Shown: in pieces, positions 33,499 through 42,506 of the stretch
How the letters are laid out: each line of letters begins with the position of its first letter
Position numbering within the stretch: the stretch's first letter is position 1
Notes under the pieces: model-generated
The model's database searches: none
What the model saw: only the letters and a program-made list of their open reading frames with translations
Told to the model about the DNA's origin: nothing
Program-made: the position numbers and the translations under genes
DNA from: Rugosimonospora sp040255525
Lineage (GTDB): Bacteria > Actinomycetota > Actinomycetes > Mycobacteriales > Micromonosporaceae
Assembly (NCBI GenBank): GCA_040255525.1
Contig: JBDZVD010000007.1
Span: 1-64,000, forward strand
Reading direction: 5' to 3'
DNA: 64,000 nucleotides

Positions 33499-36403
33499 TT
33501 CCTGACCCGAAGGTGAGGGTGCGCAGGGTGACACCGGGTGCGTCGAACACCGCGTACAGGTCGCGGACCCCGGCCGCGCCCCGCAGCGGCGTACGGGCCG
33601 CGACGAACCCGTACCGGCCGGACCGGCAGGCGGCGGTGAGCGCCCCGATGACCGGGCCGTCCAGCGGATCGTCCAGGCGCAGGGTGACCGTGGCCGGGCC
33701 GGCACCGACCCGGGACAACTCGGCGGTGCACTCGGCCGTGAACCCGGTCGCGGGCTCCGTCGCGCCGGCGCCGAAGTCGGTGCCGTCGAAACAGATCCAG
33801 GCGCCCGGTTCGGTGGCCACGACCGCGTCGCCCCGCTCCGGCCCCGCATCGCACAGCGCGACCCCGGCGTACCCGTCGAAGTCCGCCGCGCACAGCGTGC
33901 GGTCCAGCGCCTCGCGCGGCGGGACCGTCTCACCGGCCACCTCGATCGTCGCGGCGCACCGGATGTCGGCGCTGGACCTGCCGAGGAGGATGTCGTGGAC
34001 CGCCCGCTCGACCACGAAGCGCTGCCGGGTGACGTCCCAGAACGCCAGGTCGGCCGCGTCCAGTCCGAAGTGGACGGTGGTGCGCTCGCCCGGCGCCAGG
34101 CGCACCCGCCGGAACCCGCGCAACTGCCGTACCGGCTGCTTGACCCGTGACGTGCGCTGCCGCGTGTAGAGCTGGACGACCTCGTCGGTGTCCCGGGCGC
34201 CGGTGTTGGTCACGTCGACGCTGACCCGCACCCCACCGCCGGGTTCCACACTCGTCCGGGACAGTCGCAGGTCGCCGTACTCGACGGGGCAGTAGGTCAG
34301 GCCGTGGCCGAACGGGTACAGCGGGGTGCCGCGGAAGTACAGGTAGGTGGCGTCGGTCGCGATGATGTCGTAGTCGAGCAGGTCGGGCAGCTGCGCGGCG
34401 CCGCGGTACCAGGTCTGGGTCAGCCGTCCGGCCGGCGCCGCGTCGCCGAACAGCACGTCGGCCAGCGCGCCGCCGAACTCCTGGCCGCCGTGCGCGGACC
34501 AGAGGATCGCCGGTACGTGCTCGTCCGCCCAGCCGATCGCGTACGGGTAGCTGCTGGTGACCACGAGCACGCAGCGCGGGTTGGCGGCGTGCACCGCCCG
34601 TACCAGGCGCTCCTGGTCGGGCGGCAGGGACAGGTCGGCGCGGTCCTCGGTCTCCCGGCCGTTGATGAGCGGATGGTTGCCCACCACCACGACGGCGACG
34701 TCGGCCCCGGCGGCGACCGCGGCCGCCTCGGCGATCCCGTCACTGATCAGTTCGACGACGAATCCGGTCGCCTCGGCGGCGCTGGTCGCGACGGCGCGCG
34801 GCACGCCGTCCGCGCCGACCGCGACGAACCGGTCGGTGGCGATGTGCCGCAGCAGCGTCCCGCCCGGCGCCGTGCCGGCACCGCGCTCGACGAGCTCGAA
34901 CGTCTCGTTGACCACCCAGCCGCCGGGTCGCGGGGACTCGTTGGCCAGCGCCTTGCCGCCGTCGACGGTGAGGTAGCGCCCGTTGCACACGCAGCGCAGC
35001 GCGAGCACGCCCTGCCCCCAGTCGTGCACGTCCAGCCAGGCGTCCGGCCCGGCACAGCCGGCGCCGGCCACCAGGGCGCCGCCGTGCGACGTGCCGTCCC
35101 CGGTGAGGTACCGGCCGGCCGCGCTCCCGGCTCCGGGCGCGACCCGCAGCGCGATGCGGTCCACGCCCTCGGCGAAGCGCACCGCGCCCGGGTCGGCCAG
35201 CCGCGCGGCCAGCCCGCCCCGGGCCGTCGTCGCGTACGGCAGCGTCCCGCTGTACCAGTCCTCGTACAGGGCGTCGGCCAGCGGCCCGACCACCGCGAGC
35301 CGCGCCACCCGGGACGCGGACAGCGGCAGCGTCCCGTCGTTGCGCAGCAGGACCATCGCCTGCCGCGCGGCTTCGGCCGCGAGGCGCTGGTGGTCCGGGC
35401 AGTTGATGACCTCCTCGGTGATCTCCGCGTACGGGTTGGACTCCGGCGGGTCGAACTCGCCGAGCCGGAACCGGACGGTCAGCAGCCGCCGTACCGCCGC
35501 GTCCACGTCGGCCTCGGTCAGCAGGCCGCGGGCCAGCGCGGCGGACAGGCGCTCGACGGTCAGCGTCGGATGGTCACCGTTGTCGGTGAAGCTGTCGACT
35601 CCGGCCCTCAGCAGGGCGGCGTGGCCGGACACGTGGTCGGGGTAGTAGTGCTGCGCATCGACCACGTTCGACGGCGCCTGCGCGTCGCTGACCACCAGGA
35701 TGTCCGGATCGCCCCAGCCGCGCAGCTCGTCGCGCAGCAGCGGGGACAGGTGCGCCGGCCGCCCGTTGACGAGGTTGTACGAGGCCATCACCGCGACCGC
35801 TGCCCCGGCCCGTACCGGCGCGGCGAACGCGGGCAGCTCGTACTCGCGCAGCACCCGCGGCGGCATGCTGCTGGACGTACTCTCCCGGCGGGTCTCGTTG
35901 TTGTAGGCCAGGAAGTGCTTGAGCGTCGGCGCCGTCTTGAGCACGGTCGGGTGGTCGCCGCGCAGGCCGCGCGCGTACGCGGTGGCCAGCACGCCGGTCA
36001 GCAGGGGATCCTCCGAGTACCCCTCCTCGTTGCGGCCCCAGCGCGGGTCGCGCAGCAGGTTCACCACCGGTGCCCAGACGTTGAGCCCGCCCCGGTCCGG
36101 GTTCTTGTGGTGGAACCCGCGTGCCTCGTCGCCGACCGCGGCACCGACCCGCTCGACCAGCTCGGGGTTCCACGTGCTGGCCAGCCCGATCGCCTGCGGG
36201 AAGACGGTGGCGGGGCCGAGCCAGGCCAGTCCGTGCAGCGCCTCGGTGCCGGTGTGGAACGGGCCCATGCCGAGCCGGGGGACCGGCGCCTGGTGCTGGT
36301 GGAGCAGGGCGACCTTCTCGGCCAGCGTGAGCCGGTTCATCAGGTCGGCCACCCGTTGCTGAAGCGGCATGTGCGCGCTGCGAAAGCCGCCCGGCTCTGC
36401 CAT
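33494..36403 (-). CDS. Glycoside hydrolase family 3 beta-glycosidase, large multidomain
   Basis: 969 residues. The GH3 N-terminal barrel runs to about 330 with LKHFLAYNNETRRE and the nucleophile Asp240 in ILVVSDAQAPSN; most family members have SDW here. The C-terminal alpha/beta domain is split by an insert of about 180 residues (about 395-575) rich in beta-strand and Gly. GNHPLINGRETEDRADLSLPP carries the acid/base region, then TYCPVEYGDLRLSR and a fibronectin-III-like domain, then a beta-sandwich tail. No signal peptide, so it cleaves imported oligosaccharides (beta-glucosides or xylosides). ATG 36403 has GGGAGG 6 nt upstream. Two LacI palindromes precede it. Confidence 0.9.
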   Translation of the reverse strand: MAEPGGFRSAHMPLQQRVADLMNRLTLAEKVALLHQHQAPVPRLGMGPFHTGTEALHGLAWLGPATVFPQAIGLASTWNPELVERVGAAVGDEARGFHHKNPDRGGLNVWAPVVNLLRDPRWGRNEEGYSEDPLLTGVLATAYARGLRGDHPTVLKTAPTLKHFLAYNNETRRESTSSSMPPRVLREYELPAFAAPVRAGAAVAVMASYNLVNGRPAHLSPLLRDELRGWGDPDILVVSDAQAPSNVVDAQHYYPDHVSGHAALLRAGVDSFTDNGDHPTLTVERLSAALARGLLTEADVDAAVRRLLTVRFRLGEFDPPESNPYAEITEEVINCPDHQRLAAEAARQAMVLLRNDGTLPLSASRVARLAVVGPLADALYEDWYSGTLPYATTARGGLAARLADPGAVRFAEGVDRIALRVAPGAGSAAGRYLTGDGTSHGGALVAGAGCAGPDAWLDVHDWGQGVLALRCVCNGRYLTVDGGKALANESPRPGGWVVNETFELVERGAGTAPGGTLLRHIATDRFVAVGADGVPRAVATSAAEATGFVVELISDGIAEAAAVAAGADVAVVVVGNHPLINGRETEDRADLSLPPDQERLVRAVHAANPRCVLVVTSSYPYAIGWADEHVPAILWSAHGGQEFGGALADVLFGDAAPAGRLTQTWYRGAAQLPDLLDYDIIATDATYLYFRGTPLYPFGHGLTYCPVEYGDLRLSRTSVEPGGGVRVSVDVTNTGARDTDEVVQLYTRQRTSRVKQPVRQLRGFRRVRLAPGERTTVHFGLDAADLAFWDVTRQRFVVERAVHDILLGRSSADIRCAATIEVAGETVPPREALDRTLCAADFDGYAGVALCDAGPERGDAVVATEPGAWICFDGTDFGAGATEPATGFTAECTAELSRVGAGPATVTLRLDDPLDGPVIGALTAACRSGRYGFVAARTPLRGAAGVRDLYAVFDAPGVTLRTLTFGSGS

Positions 36404-36462
36404 GTCGATCCTCCCGGCCCGGTAGCGCTGCCGGCGCCGGGGGCGTCTGCCGGCGCGGCAGG

Positions 36463-36476
36463 TCGAAGCGCTTCGA
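36463..36476. promoter_or_regulatory. LacI-type operator TCGAAGCGCTTCGA (site 2)
   Basis: Perfect palindrome 60 bp upstream of the GH3 start, identical over 20 nt to the site before lacI(2) at 28301. It probably overlaps the transcription start. Confidence 0.75.
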
Positions 36477-36515
36477 CGGTTCCCGGACGGGCCGCTGTCG
36501 TCCGGGAATGGGGCT

Positions 36516-36529
36516 TCGAAGCGCTTCGA
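36516..36529. promoter_or_regulatory. LacI-type operator TCGAAGCGCTTCGA (site 3)
   Basis: Third perfect copy, 53 bp from site 2, close to five helical turns. Two dimers would sit on the same DNA face. It lies 113 bp before the GH3 start and 82 bp after the ROK stop. Confidence 0.75.
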
Positions 36530-36610
36530 TAGCGATTCCCGTTAGGTTGCCCCGCGCCCAGCGGCCGCGTCAAGAGGTCGATGTCGATCGGTCCGGGGCG
36601 ATCGGTCCGG

Positions 36611-37822
36611 TCAGGCCGGCAGCGGGAGCCGGCCAGCCTGGACGGACTCCAGCACCGCGGCGGCGCCGCCGATGGCCGCCGCGTCGTGGCCGAGCGCCGA
36701 CGCGACCAGCCCGGCACCGGGCACCTGCGGCGCGACGACGAGCCTGTCCAGCGCTTCGCCGGCGGTCGGCAGGATCCACGGCGCGAGCGGGACGTAGTAC
36801 CCGCCGAGAATCACCACGCTCGGGTTGACCAGGTTGGACAGCAGCGCGGCGCCGTGACCGAGGTGGCGGCCGGCCTCGTGCAGCGCCGCGAGCGCCTTCG
36901 GCTCCTGCGCGCGGGCCCGGCGCACGATCGCGGCCACCTCGGGCTCCAGGTCGCCGGCTGTCTCGTCGCCGCCCAGCCGGCGGACCAGCGCGCCGATGCC
37001 CGCCACCGCCTCCAGGCAGCCGCGCCTGCCGCAGCCGCACTCCGGGCCGTCCGGGTCGACGGTGAGGTGGCCGATCTCGCCCGCGTACCCGCCGGCACCG
37101 CGCAGTAGCCGGCCACCGGCCACGATGCCCGCGCCGACACCCGGGTCGCTGGTCAGGTACGCCAGGTCCGGCGTACCGGCGTACGGCCCGTACCGGTGCT
37201 CGGCCAGCACCGCGAGGTTGGCCGAGTTGTCCACGGTCACCGGGTGGTCGGGCCGGCCCAGCGCCCGCACCAGCGCGTCGCGCAGCGCCACGTCGCGCCA
37301 GCCCAGGCCGGTGGCGACCCGGACCATCCCGTCCGGGTCGACCAGCCCGCCGATCCCGACCGTCAGCCCGAGCACGTGCCGTCCCTGATCGGCCAGGCGG
37401 GCCAGGGCACGGCGGGCCAGCGCCGCGATGGCGGCCACCGCCCTGCCCTGTGTGGCACCCCGGCCGGTGAACGCGCGCCGCCAGGCCAGCAGGTGCTCAC
37501 CGCCGAGGTCGACAGCGATCACGGTGAGGTGGTCGGCGGTGACGTCCAAACCGATCGCGGCGTACGGCGCGCCGTCCAGCACGATCATCGTCGCGGGCCG
37601 GCCGATGCGCCGCTCGGTCATCCCGGTCTCGCGCAGCAGCCGCCGCGCGATCAGTTCGCCGACCAGGCTGGACACGGTCGCCTTGTTCAACCCGGTGGAC
37701 GCCGCGATGTCGGCCCGGGAGCAGGGCGCGTTGCCGCGCACGTAGCCGAGCACGACCGCGAGGTTCGTGGCGCGGACGTCGGTGAAGTCCGCCGGCGCGG
37801 GGCCGGTGTACGTCGTGGTCAA
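36611..37822 (-). CDS. ROK family transcriptional regulator
   Basis: 403 residues. The N-terminal winged helix is NLAVVLGYVRGNAPCSRADIAASTGLNKATVSSLVGEL, in two blocks. The ROK sugar-kinase-like domain follows with AIGLDVTADHLTVIAVDLGG and the zinc-binding loop CGCGRRGCLE after GYAGEIGHLTV, which together hold the His/Cys ligands. The kinase ATP site looks degenerate, as in regulators such as XylR/NagC. The start at 37822 is a TTG with a weak ribosome site and could be wrong. A 9-bp perfect inverted repeat 57 bp upstream is the probable autoregulatory operator. Similar half sites precede GH31 and the ABC importer. Confidence 0.88.
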   Translation of the reverse strand: MTTTYTGPAPADFTDVRATNLAVVLGYVRGNAPCSRADIAASTGLNKATVSSLVGELIARRLLRETGMTERRIGRPATMIVLDGAPYAAIGLDVTADHLTVIAVDLGGEHLLAWRRAFTGRGATQGRAVAAIAALARRALARLADQGRHVLGLTVGIGGLVDPDGMVRVATGLGWRDVALRDALVRALGRPDHPVTVDNSANLAVLAEHRYGPYAGTPDLAYLTSDPGVGAGIVAGGRLLRGAGGYAGEIGHLTVDPDGPECGCGRRGCLEAVAGIGALVRRLGGDETAGDLEPEVAAIVRRARAQEPKALAALHEAGRHLGHGAALLSNLVNPSVVILGGYYVPLAPWILPTAGEALDRLVVAPQVPGAGLVASALGHDAAAIGGAAAVLESVQAGRLPLPA

Positions 37823-37878
37823 GGTGTGTCCCGCTTCTCGCTCGACCGGTGCCGGTCTTGGCAGCCGTGCGACCTTCC

Positions 37879-37901
37879 TTTTGTTTGTAGGCCAAACAAA
37901 A
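37879..37901. promoter_or_regulatory. ROK operator at its own promoter
   Basis: TTTTGTTTG (37879-37887), 5-nt spacer TAGGC, CAAACAAAA (37893-37901): a perfect 9-bp inverted repeat and the most AT-rich spot for kilobases. NagC/Mlc/XylR-type ROK proteins bind this kind of T/A-rich dyad. Confidence 0.75.
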
Positions 37902-37965
37902 CTGTACCGGCCGGTCGGCCGCCCCGCATCACCCCGGCCGGTTGCCGCGGCCCGGCCGTCGGGGC

Positions 37966-38049
37966 GCCGCGCGGTCGGCCGACCGTCGGGGAAGCCGCGC
38001 GGTCAGCCGGCCGTCAGGGCAGCCGCGCGGTCGGCCGGCCGTCGACCGT
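37966..38049 (-). repeat. 28-bp tandem repeat across the GH31 stop codon
   Basis: Units start at 37966, 37994 and 38022, each with GCCGCGCGGTC then (G/A)GCCG(A/G)CCGTC. The GH31 stop (TGA, complement of 38014-38016) is in the middle unit, at a position where units 1 and 3 read CGG or CGA instead. Confidence 0.85.
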
Positions 38050-40413
38050 CGCCACCGTCGCCGCGACCCCGTTCACGGTCACCGCCTCCGGCGGCCGCAC
38101 CCCCGCCACCGGCCAGAACACCACGCCGCGCACCCGGGCCGGGCCATCGGTCGCGACGTCCAGCCGGTTGCCCCGGCGCACCGCGGTGATCCGGGTCTCG
38201 CCGGCCACGTCCGCCACCACGATGGTGGTCTCACCACCCGCGTCACCGCTGGCGCCGCCGTCCGCGTCACCGCTGGCGCCGCCGGCCGCCCAGCTGACCA
38301 GCGTCAGGTCCCCGAACGGGCCGTCGCCGACCGTGTCACCGGCTCCGGTCGTCGCGATCAGGGCGCCCTGCCGGACGAACAGCGCGAGGTGCCCGACCGG
38401 ATCGGTGACGATGACGTACCGGCCGCCGGCCTGCGCGGCGCCGGTCCAGTAGTCGATCCAGCCGCCCTCCGGCAGGTACACCTGACGCGTCCCGGCCGGG
38501 TCGGTCACCGGCGCGACCAGCAGGTCCGGACCCAACTGGTACTCCAGGTCGGCATGCCAGGCGCCGGGATCGTCCGGGTACCCGACCAGCAGCGGGCGCA
38601 TCATCGGCAGCCCGGTACGCGCCGCGTCGACCGCCGCCGAGTACAGGTACGGCATCAGCTCGTACCGCAGGCGCAGCGCCGCGACCGCGGCCCGCTCCGC
38701 GTCCGGCGGGAATTCCCAGGGCAGCCGGGACGTGGTGCCGTGGAAGCGCACCAGCGGCGACAGCGCGCCGAACGCGGCCCAGCGGGCGTACAGGTCGGGT
38801 GCCGGGGTGCCGTGGAACCCGCCCACGTCGTGGCTCCAGAACGGCACCCCGGACAGCCCGTGGGACAGGCCACCGCGCAGGCTGCTGGCCATCGCCGGGT
38901 ACGAGGCGTTGGTGTCGCCGCTCCACTGGGCGCAGTGCCGCTGGCCGCCGAGGAACGACGAGCGCGCCCACACCATCGAGTGCCCGGCGACCTCGCGGGT
39001 CACCTGCGCCACCGCGTCGTTGTAGAGCAGGCTGTACACGTTGTGCAGGACGGTGCCGCTCAAGCCGCCGGCGGCCACCGAGTCGACCGGTACCCCCTCG
39101 GCGAAGTCCGTCTTGAACACCGCCACGCCCTGCTCCAGCAGGTGGCGCAGCCGGCCGCAGTACCAGGCGGTCGCGTCCGGGTTGGTGAAGTCGACGATCC
39201 CGGAGGCCGGGTGCGAACCGTGCCAGACGTCGGCGATGTAGACCGAGCCGTCCTCGTGGCGCAGGAAGTACCCGCGCTCGGCCGCGTCCGCGAAGTCGGG
39301 GCTGAACTGGCTGATGTACGGATTGATCCACAGGCTGACCCGGAACCCCCACTCGGCGAGGGTGGCGAGCATGCCCGCCGGGTCGGGGAAACGCTCGGTG
39401 TCCCAGCGAAGGTCCGACCAGTGGCCCTCGGTCTGCCAGTAGCAGTCCAGGTGCAGCACGTCGCAGGGGATGCCACCGGCCCGGATGCGGCGGGCCCGGG
39501 CGAGCACCGCCTCCTGGGTGTCGACGAAGAACCCGGAGGAGATCCAGGCGCCGAACGCCCACTTCGGCGGCAGGACCGGGGCGCCGGTGAGCCGGTCGAA
39601 CCGGGTGAGCACCTGCGCCGGGGTCGGCCCGGCGAGCACGTAGTAGTCGATCAGGTCGTCCGGTACGACGATCTGCACGCTGCTGTGGGTGGAGTGGCAG
39701 ATGTCGAACTCGGTCGCGCTGCCGCTGTCGACCATCACGCCGTAGCCGCGGCTGGACAGGTAGAACGGCACGTTCTTGTAGGAGCGCTCGGACTCCGCGC
39801 CGAACGCGTCGTAGTTCCACATCACCACCCGCTGGCCGCGCTTGTCGAAGCCGCTGAACTTCTCGCCGAGGCCGACGAAGTGCTCGTCGGCCGCGGCCGC
39901 GAAGCTCTCGTGGTACGCCGCGACGGAGCCGTCCACTGTGGACCTTCCGAGCGGCAGGGTGCGCATCCGGCCGCTGATGTCCACCTCGCCGGGGTCCTCC
40001 TCGACGAGGACCCGACCGGTGCCGTCCAGGAAGCGCAGGTGCCACGGGTCGAGGGTGATCTCGGCGGTGAGCGGGCCGGTGCGCAGCAGTACCCGCCGGT
40101 CGCCGACTTCGACCGTGGCGCGCGGATCGTGACCCGGGCGCACCAGGCGGGTCACGGCGGCCGAGCGCGCGCGGACGTCCAGGTCGCTGGAGAGCCGGAC
40201 GCGCACCATGCCCTCGCCGGCGGCGCTGATCTCGGCGGCGAGCACCTGGCCGTCGCCGGTGACCGCCTTGACGCTCACCCCGTTCGGGTCGGTGGCGACC
40301 AGTTCGGCGCGCACCAGCGCGGACAGCCCGCCCGCGCCCGGTGGTCGCACCGGAAGGTCGATCGGGTCGGCGACGAACAGTTCGTGAGGCACCAGCGGCG
40401 GGCGGTAGGGCAT
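38014..40413 (-). CDS. Glycoside hydrolase family 31 (alpha-xylosidase/alpha-glucosidase type)
   Basis: 799 residues without a signal peptide, so it works on imported sugars. An N-terminal beta-sandwich is followed by the barrel with DVLHLDCYWQTEGHWSDLRWD, the nucleophile Asp436 in FKTDFAEGVP (the KTDFxE form seen in YicI-type alpha-xylosidases), and the acid Asp500 in QWSGDTNAS. The C-terminal strands contain a 24-bp in-frame duplication at 38240-38287 (GASGDADG twice). ATG 40413 has no ribosome site and the message may be leaderless. It is divergent from the importer and shares a T-rich dyad with it. Substrate alpha-xylosides or alpha-glucosides by family. Confidence 0.92.
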   Translation of the reverse strand: MPYRPPLVPHELFVADPIDLPVRPPGAGGLSALVRAELVATDPNGVSVKAVTGDGQVLAAEISAAGEGMVRVRLSSDLDVRARSAAVTRLVRPGHDPRATVEVGDRRVLLRTGPLTAEITLDPWHLRFLDGTGRVLVEEDPGEVDISGRMRTLPLGRSTVDGSVAAYHESFAAAADEHFVGLGEKFSGFDKRGQRVVMWNYDAFGAESERSYKNVPFYLSSRGYGVMVDSGSATEFDICHSTHSSVQIVVPDDLIDYYVLAGPTPAQVLTRFDRLTGAPVLPPKWAFGAWISSGFFVDTQEAVLARARRIRAGGIPCDVLHLDCYWQTEGHWSDLRWDTERFPDPAGMLATLAEWGFRVSLWINPYISQFSPDFADAAERGYFLRHEDGSVYIADVWHGSHPASGIVDFTNPDATAWYCGRLRHLLEQGVAVFKTDFAEGVPVDSVAAGGLSGTVLHNVYSLLYNDAVAQVTREVAGHSMVWARSSFLGGQRHCAQWSGDTNASYPAMASSLRGGLSHGLSGVPFWSHDVGGFHGTPAPDLYARWAAFGALSPLVRFHGTTSRLPWEFPPDAERAAVAALRLRYELMPYLYSAAVDAARTGLPMMRPLLVGYPDDPGAWHADLEYQLGPDLLVAPVTDPAGTRQVYLPEGGWIDYWTGAAQAGGRYVIVTDPVGHLALFVRQGALIATTGAGDTVGDGPFGDLTLVSWAAGGASGDADGGASGDAGGETTIVVADVAGETRITAVRRGNRLDVATDGPARVRGVVFWPVAGVRPPEAVTVNGVAATVATVDGRPTARLP

Positions 40414-40417
40414 GGAA

Positions 40418-40442
40418 TTAGTTTTCCGACTAACCAAACAAA
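40418..40442. promoter_or_regulatory. Probable ROK site at the GH31 promoter
   Basis: On the minus strand TTTGTTTGG (complement of 40434-40442) matches the left half of the ROK operator, followed by the small dyad TTAGT-N6-ACTAA (40418-40433). It abuts the GH31 start codon. Confidence 0.5.
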
Positions 40443-40545
40443 CGTCAACCTTCGTGCCGATCGGCCCGCGCCCGAGCGCCGGCTCGGCCGAACCGGGCGG
40501 CGCAACCCGGTGACCATGCCTTGTGATCGATGGCCCTCTCGGCTA

Positions 40546-40568
40546 ATTTGTTTAACGTCCAACCCAAC
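40546..40568. promoter_or_regulatory. Probable ROK site at the ABC importer promoter
   Basis: ATTTGTTTAACG then TCCAACCCAAC aligns with the ROK operator at TTTGTTT and CCAA-C-AA. It lies 67-89 bp upstream of the binding-protein start, in the 221-bp divergent region. Confidence 0.5.
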
Positions 40569-40634
40569 TAACTGACACCAATCGCTGTGCCGCGTTCACG
40601 CCCCCACCCCCCATACACCGAAGGGTGATCCGCC

Positions 40635-42347
40635 ATGCCACCCGAAGCCTCGCCATCGGTGCCCCCCGCCGTCTCCCGGCGCGGTCTGCTCTCCGCCGCG
40701 GCCGTCGCGGTCGGGGCGGCCGTGGCGTCGCCACTGCTGTCGGCCTGTGGTTCGAAGGGCAGTGGCGGTCCCGGTACGACCGGCAAGAACGAGCTGCAAC
40801 GCGCGCTGCCCGACTACCTGCCCAACCACTCGGTCACCGCCGACATCCCGAGCGTGACCGGTGCCAACGGTGCCATCTCCGATCCGTGCTTCCTGAAGTA
40901 CCCGGCCAGCCCGGTGACCACGGTCAGCGGTTCGGTCGGCTCCGGCGGCACGTACGTGACCATGACCCCGCTCTGGGGTGCCATCCCACCGTCGACCGGC
41001 AACAAGTACTACGCCTCGGTCAACAAGGCGATCGGCGCGACACTCAAACTCCAGCCGTCCGACGGCAACACCTACGGCAACGTCCTTCCACCGGTGTTCG
41101 CGGCGGACAAGCTGCCCGATTGGATCATGATCCCGGGCTGGTTGGACGTCCAGCTCAACCTCGGCGAAGCGATGGGCACCAAGTTCGCCGACCTGACCCC
41201 GTACCTGGCCGGCGACAAGGTCAAGCAGTACCCGAACCTGGCGAACGTACCGGCCGCCGCGTGGGCCGCCGGGGTGTGGAACGGCAAGCTGTACGGCATC
41301 CCGACGTACCCGTCGGCCGCGGTCTTCAACGGCGCCTACTTCTACCGCAAGGATCTGCTCGACAAGCTCGGCATCTCCGCCGCCGGGCTCAAGTCCGCCG
41401 ACGACCTGTTCAACCTCGGCAAGGAGTTGACCCACGCCAGCTCCGGCGTGTGGGCCTTCGACGACATGTTCGGTCAGTCCGCCGCGTACGCAAGCCAGCT
41501 CTTCCAGTTCACCAACCACTGGACGGCCGAGCCCAGCGGGAAGCTCATCTACAAGTACGAGACCGAGCAGATCGTCGAGGCGCTGAACTGGCAGGTCAAG
41601 ATAGTCAAGGCCGGGTACATGCACCCGGACGCGGTGGCCAACACCAACCAGAACGGCAAGCAGCGGTTCTGGAGCGGCAAGGTGTACTTCGAGGTCGACG
41701 GCACCGGGGCCTGGAACGGTTCGGACGCGCTGTCGGGCACCGCGGCCAACCCCGGCTACAACCGGCAGGCGCTGCCGCTGATGGCCGCGGACGGCAAGAG
41801 CACGCCGACCATCGAACTGGGCAACGGGGCGGCGATGTTCAGCTACCTCAACAAGAAGCTCTCCGACGCGCAGATCAAGGAGTGCCTCGCCATCGCGAAC
41901 TACCTCGCGGCGCCGTACGGCTCGGCGGAGTGGCTGAAGGTGAATTTCGGCGACGAGGGCGTGGACTACACCATGGTCGAGGGCAACCCGGTGCTGACCT
42001 CGGCCGGCAACAAGGAGGTCGCCACCACCTTCCAGTTCCTGGCCTGCCCGCCCGCCGCGACCACGGTCAGCAACGGATTCACCCAGGTCGCCAAGGACTA
42101 CGCGGCATGGCAGGGACAGGCGGTCGCGCGGGCCGTCAAGCCGCTGTTCTACGACATGAACATCGCGGAGCCCGCGCAGTACAGCTCGATCAACAAGCCG
42201 GTCGACGACATCATCGACGACGTCCGGTTCGGCCGCAAGCCGGTTTCGGCCTTCACCGACGCCGTCGCCACCTGGCGTAAGCAGGGCGGAGACGCGCTGC
42301 GCACCTTCTACGACGGCATCCGGGAAAAGTACGGTACCGGTCAGTAG
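40635..42347 (+). CDS. Sugar ABC importer substrate-binding lipoprotein
   Basis: 570 residues, long for family 1 binding proteins but typical of the LplA/YtcQ subgroup. The N-terminus SRRGLLSAAAVAVG with lipobox LLSAC suggests a Tat-exported lipoprotein. The mature part has KYYASVNKAIGATLKL, WNGKLYGIPTYPSAAVFNGA, and the tryptophan/aromatic-rich C-lobe FYDMNIAEPAQYSS. It would capture an oligosaccharide for the two permeases that follow. Given the divergent GH31 and linked GH3, the cargo is probably an alpha-xylosyl or glucosyl oligosaccharide, an inference. Confidence 0.9.
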   Translation: MPPEASPSVPPAVSRRGLLSAAAVAVGAAVASPLLSACGSKGSGGPGTTGKNELQRALPDYLPNHSVTADIPSVTGANGAISDPCFLKYPASPVTTVSGSVGSGGTYVTMTPLWGAIPPSTGNKYYASVNKAIGATLKLQPSDGNTYGNVLPPVFAADKLPDWIMIPGWLDVQLNLGEAMGTKFADLTPYLAGDKVKQYPNLANVPAAAWAAGVWNGKLYGIPTYPSAAVFNGAYFYRKDLLDKLGISAAGLKSADDLFNLGKELTHASSGVWAFDDMFGQSAAYASQLFQFTNHWTAEPSGKLIYKYETEQIVEALNWQVKIVKAGYMHPDAVANTNQNGKQRFWSGKVYFEVDGTGAWNGSDALSGTAANPGYNRQALPLMAADGKSTPTIELGNGAAMFSYLNKKLSDAQIKECLAIANYLAAPYGSAEWLKVNFGDEGVDYTMVEGNPVLTSAGNKEVATTFQFLACPPAATTVSNGFTQVAKDYAAWQGQAVARAVKPLFYDMNIAEPAQYSSINKPVDDIIDDVRFGRKPVSAFTDAVATWRKQGGDALRTFYDGIREKYGTGQ

Positions 42348-42506
42348 GGGTGGCGGCCCCGGTCGGGCGCGAACCGCCTGACCGGTCCGCCACAGGCCAG
42401 GCGGCCCCGGCGGCTCCGGCCCGCGCCTTTGCCCGGGCGCGGGCCGGAGCGGCGGGGAGGCGAGAACGGTGAGGGATCCGAAGCGGTGAGGGATGAGGAG
42501 GCGGAG
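42348..42506 (+). other. Gap between binding protein and first permease
   Basis: About 160 bp with GC-rich complementary segments (CCGGCGGCTCCGG and similar) and a duplicated GGTGAGGGAT (42470 and 42485). A stem here could raise binding-protein mRNA relative to the permeases, as in many sugar operons; no exact terminator is assigned. Confidence 0.35.
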
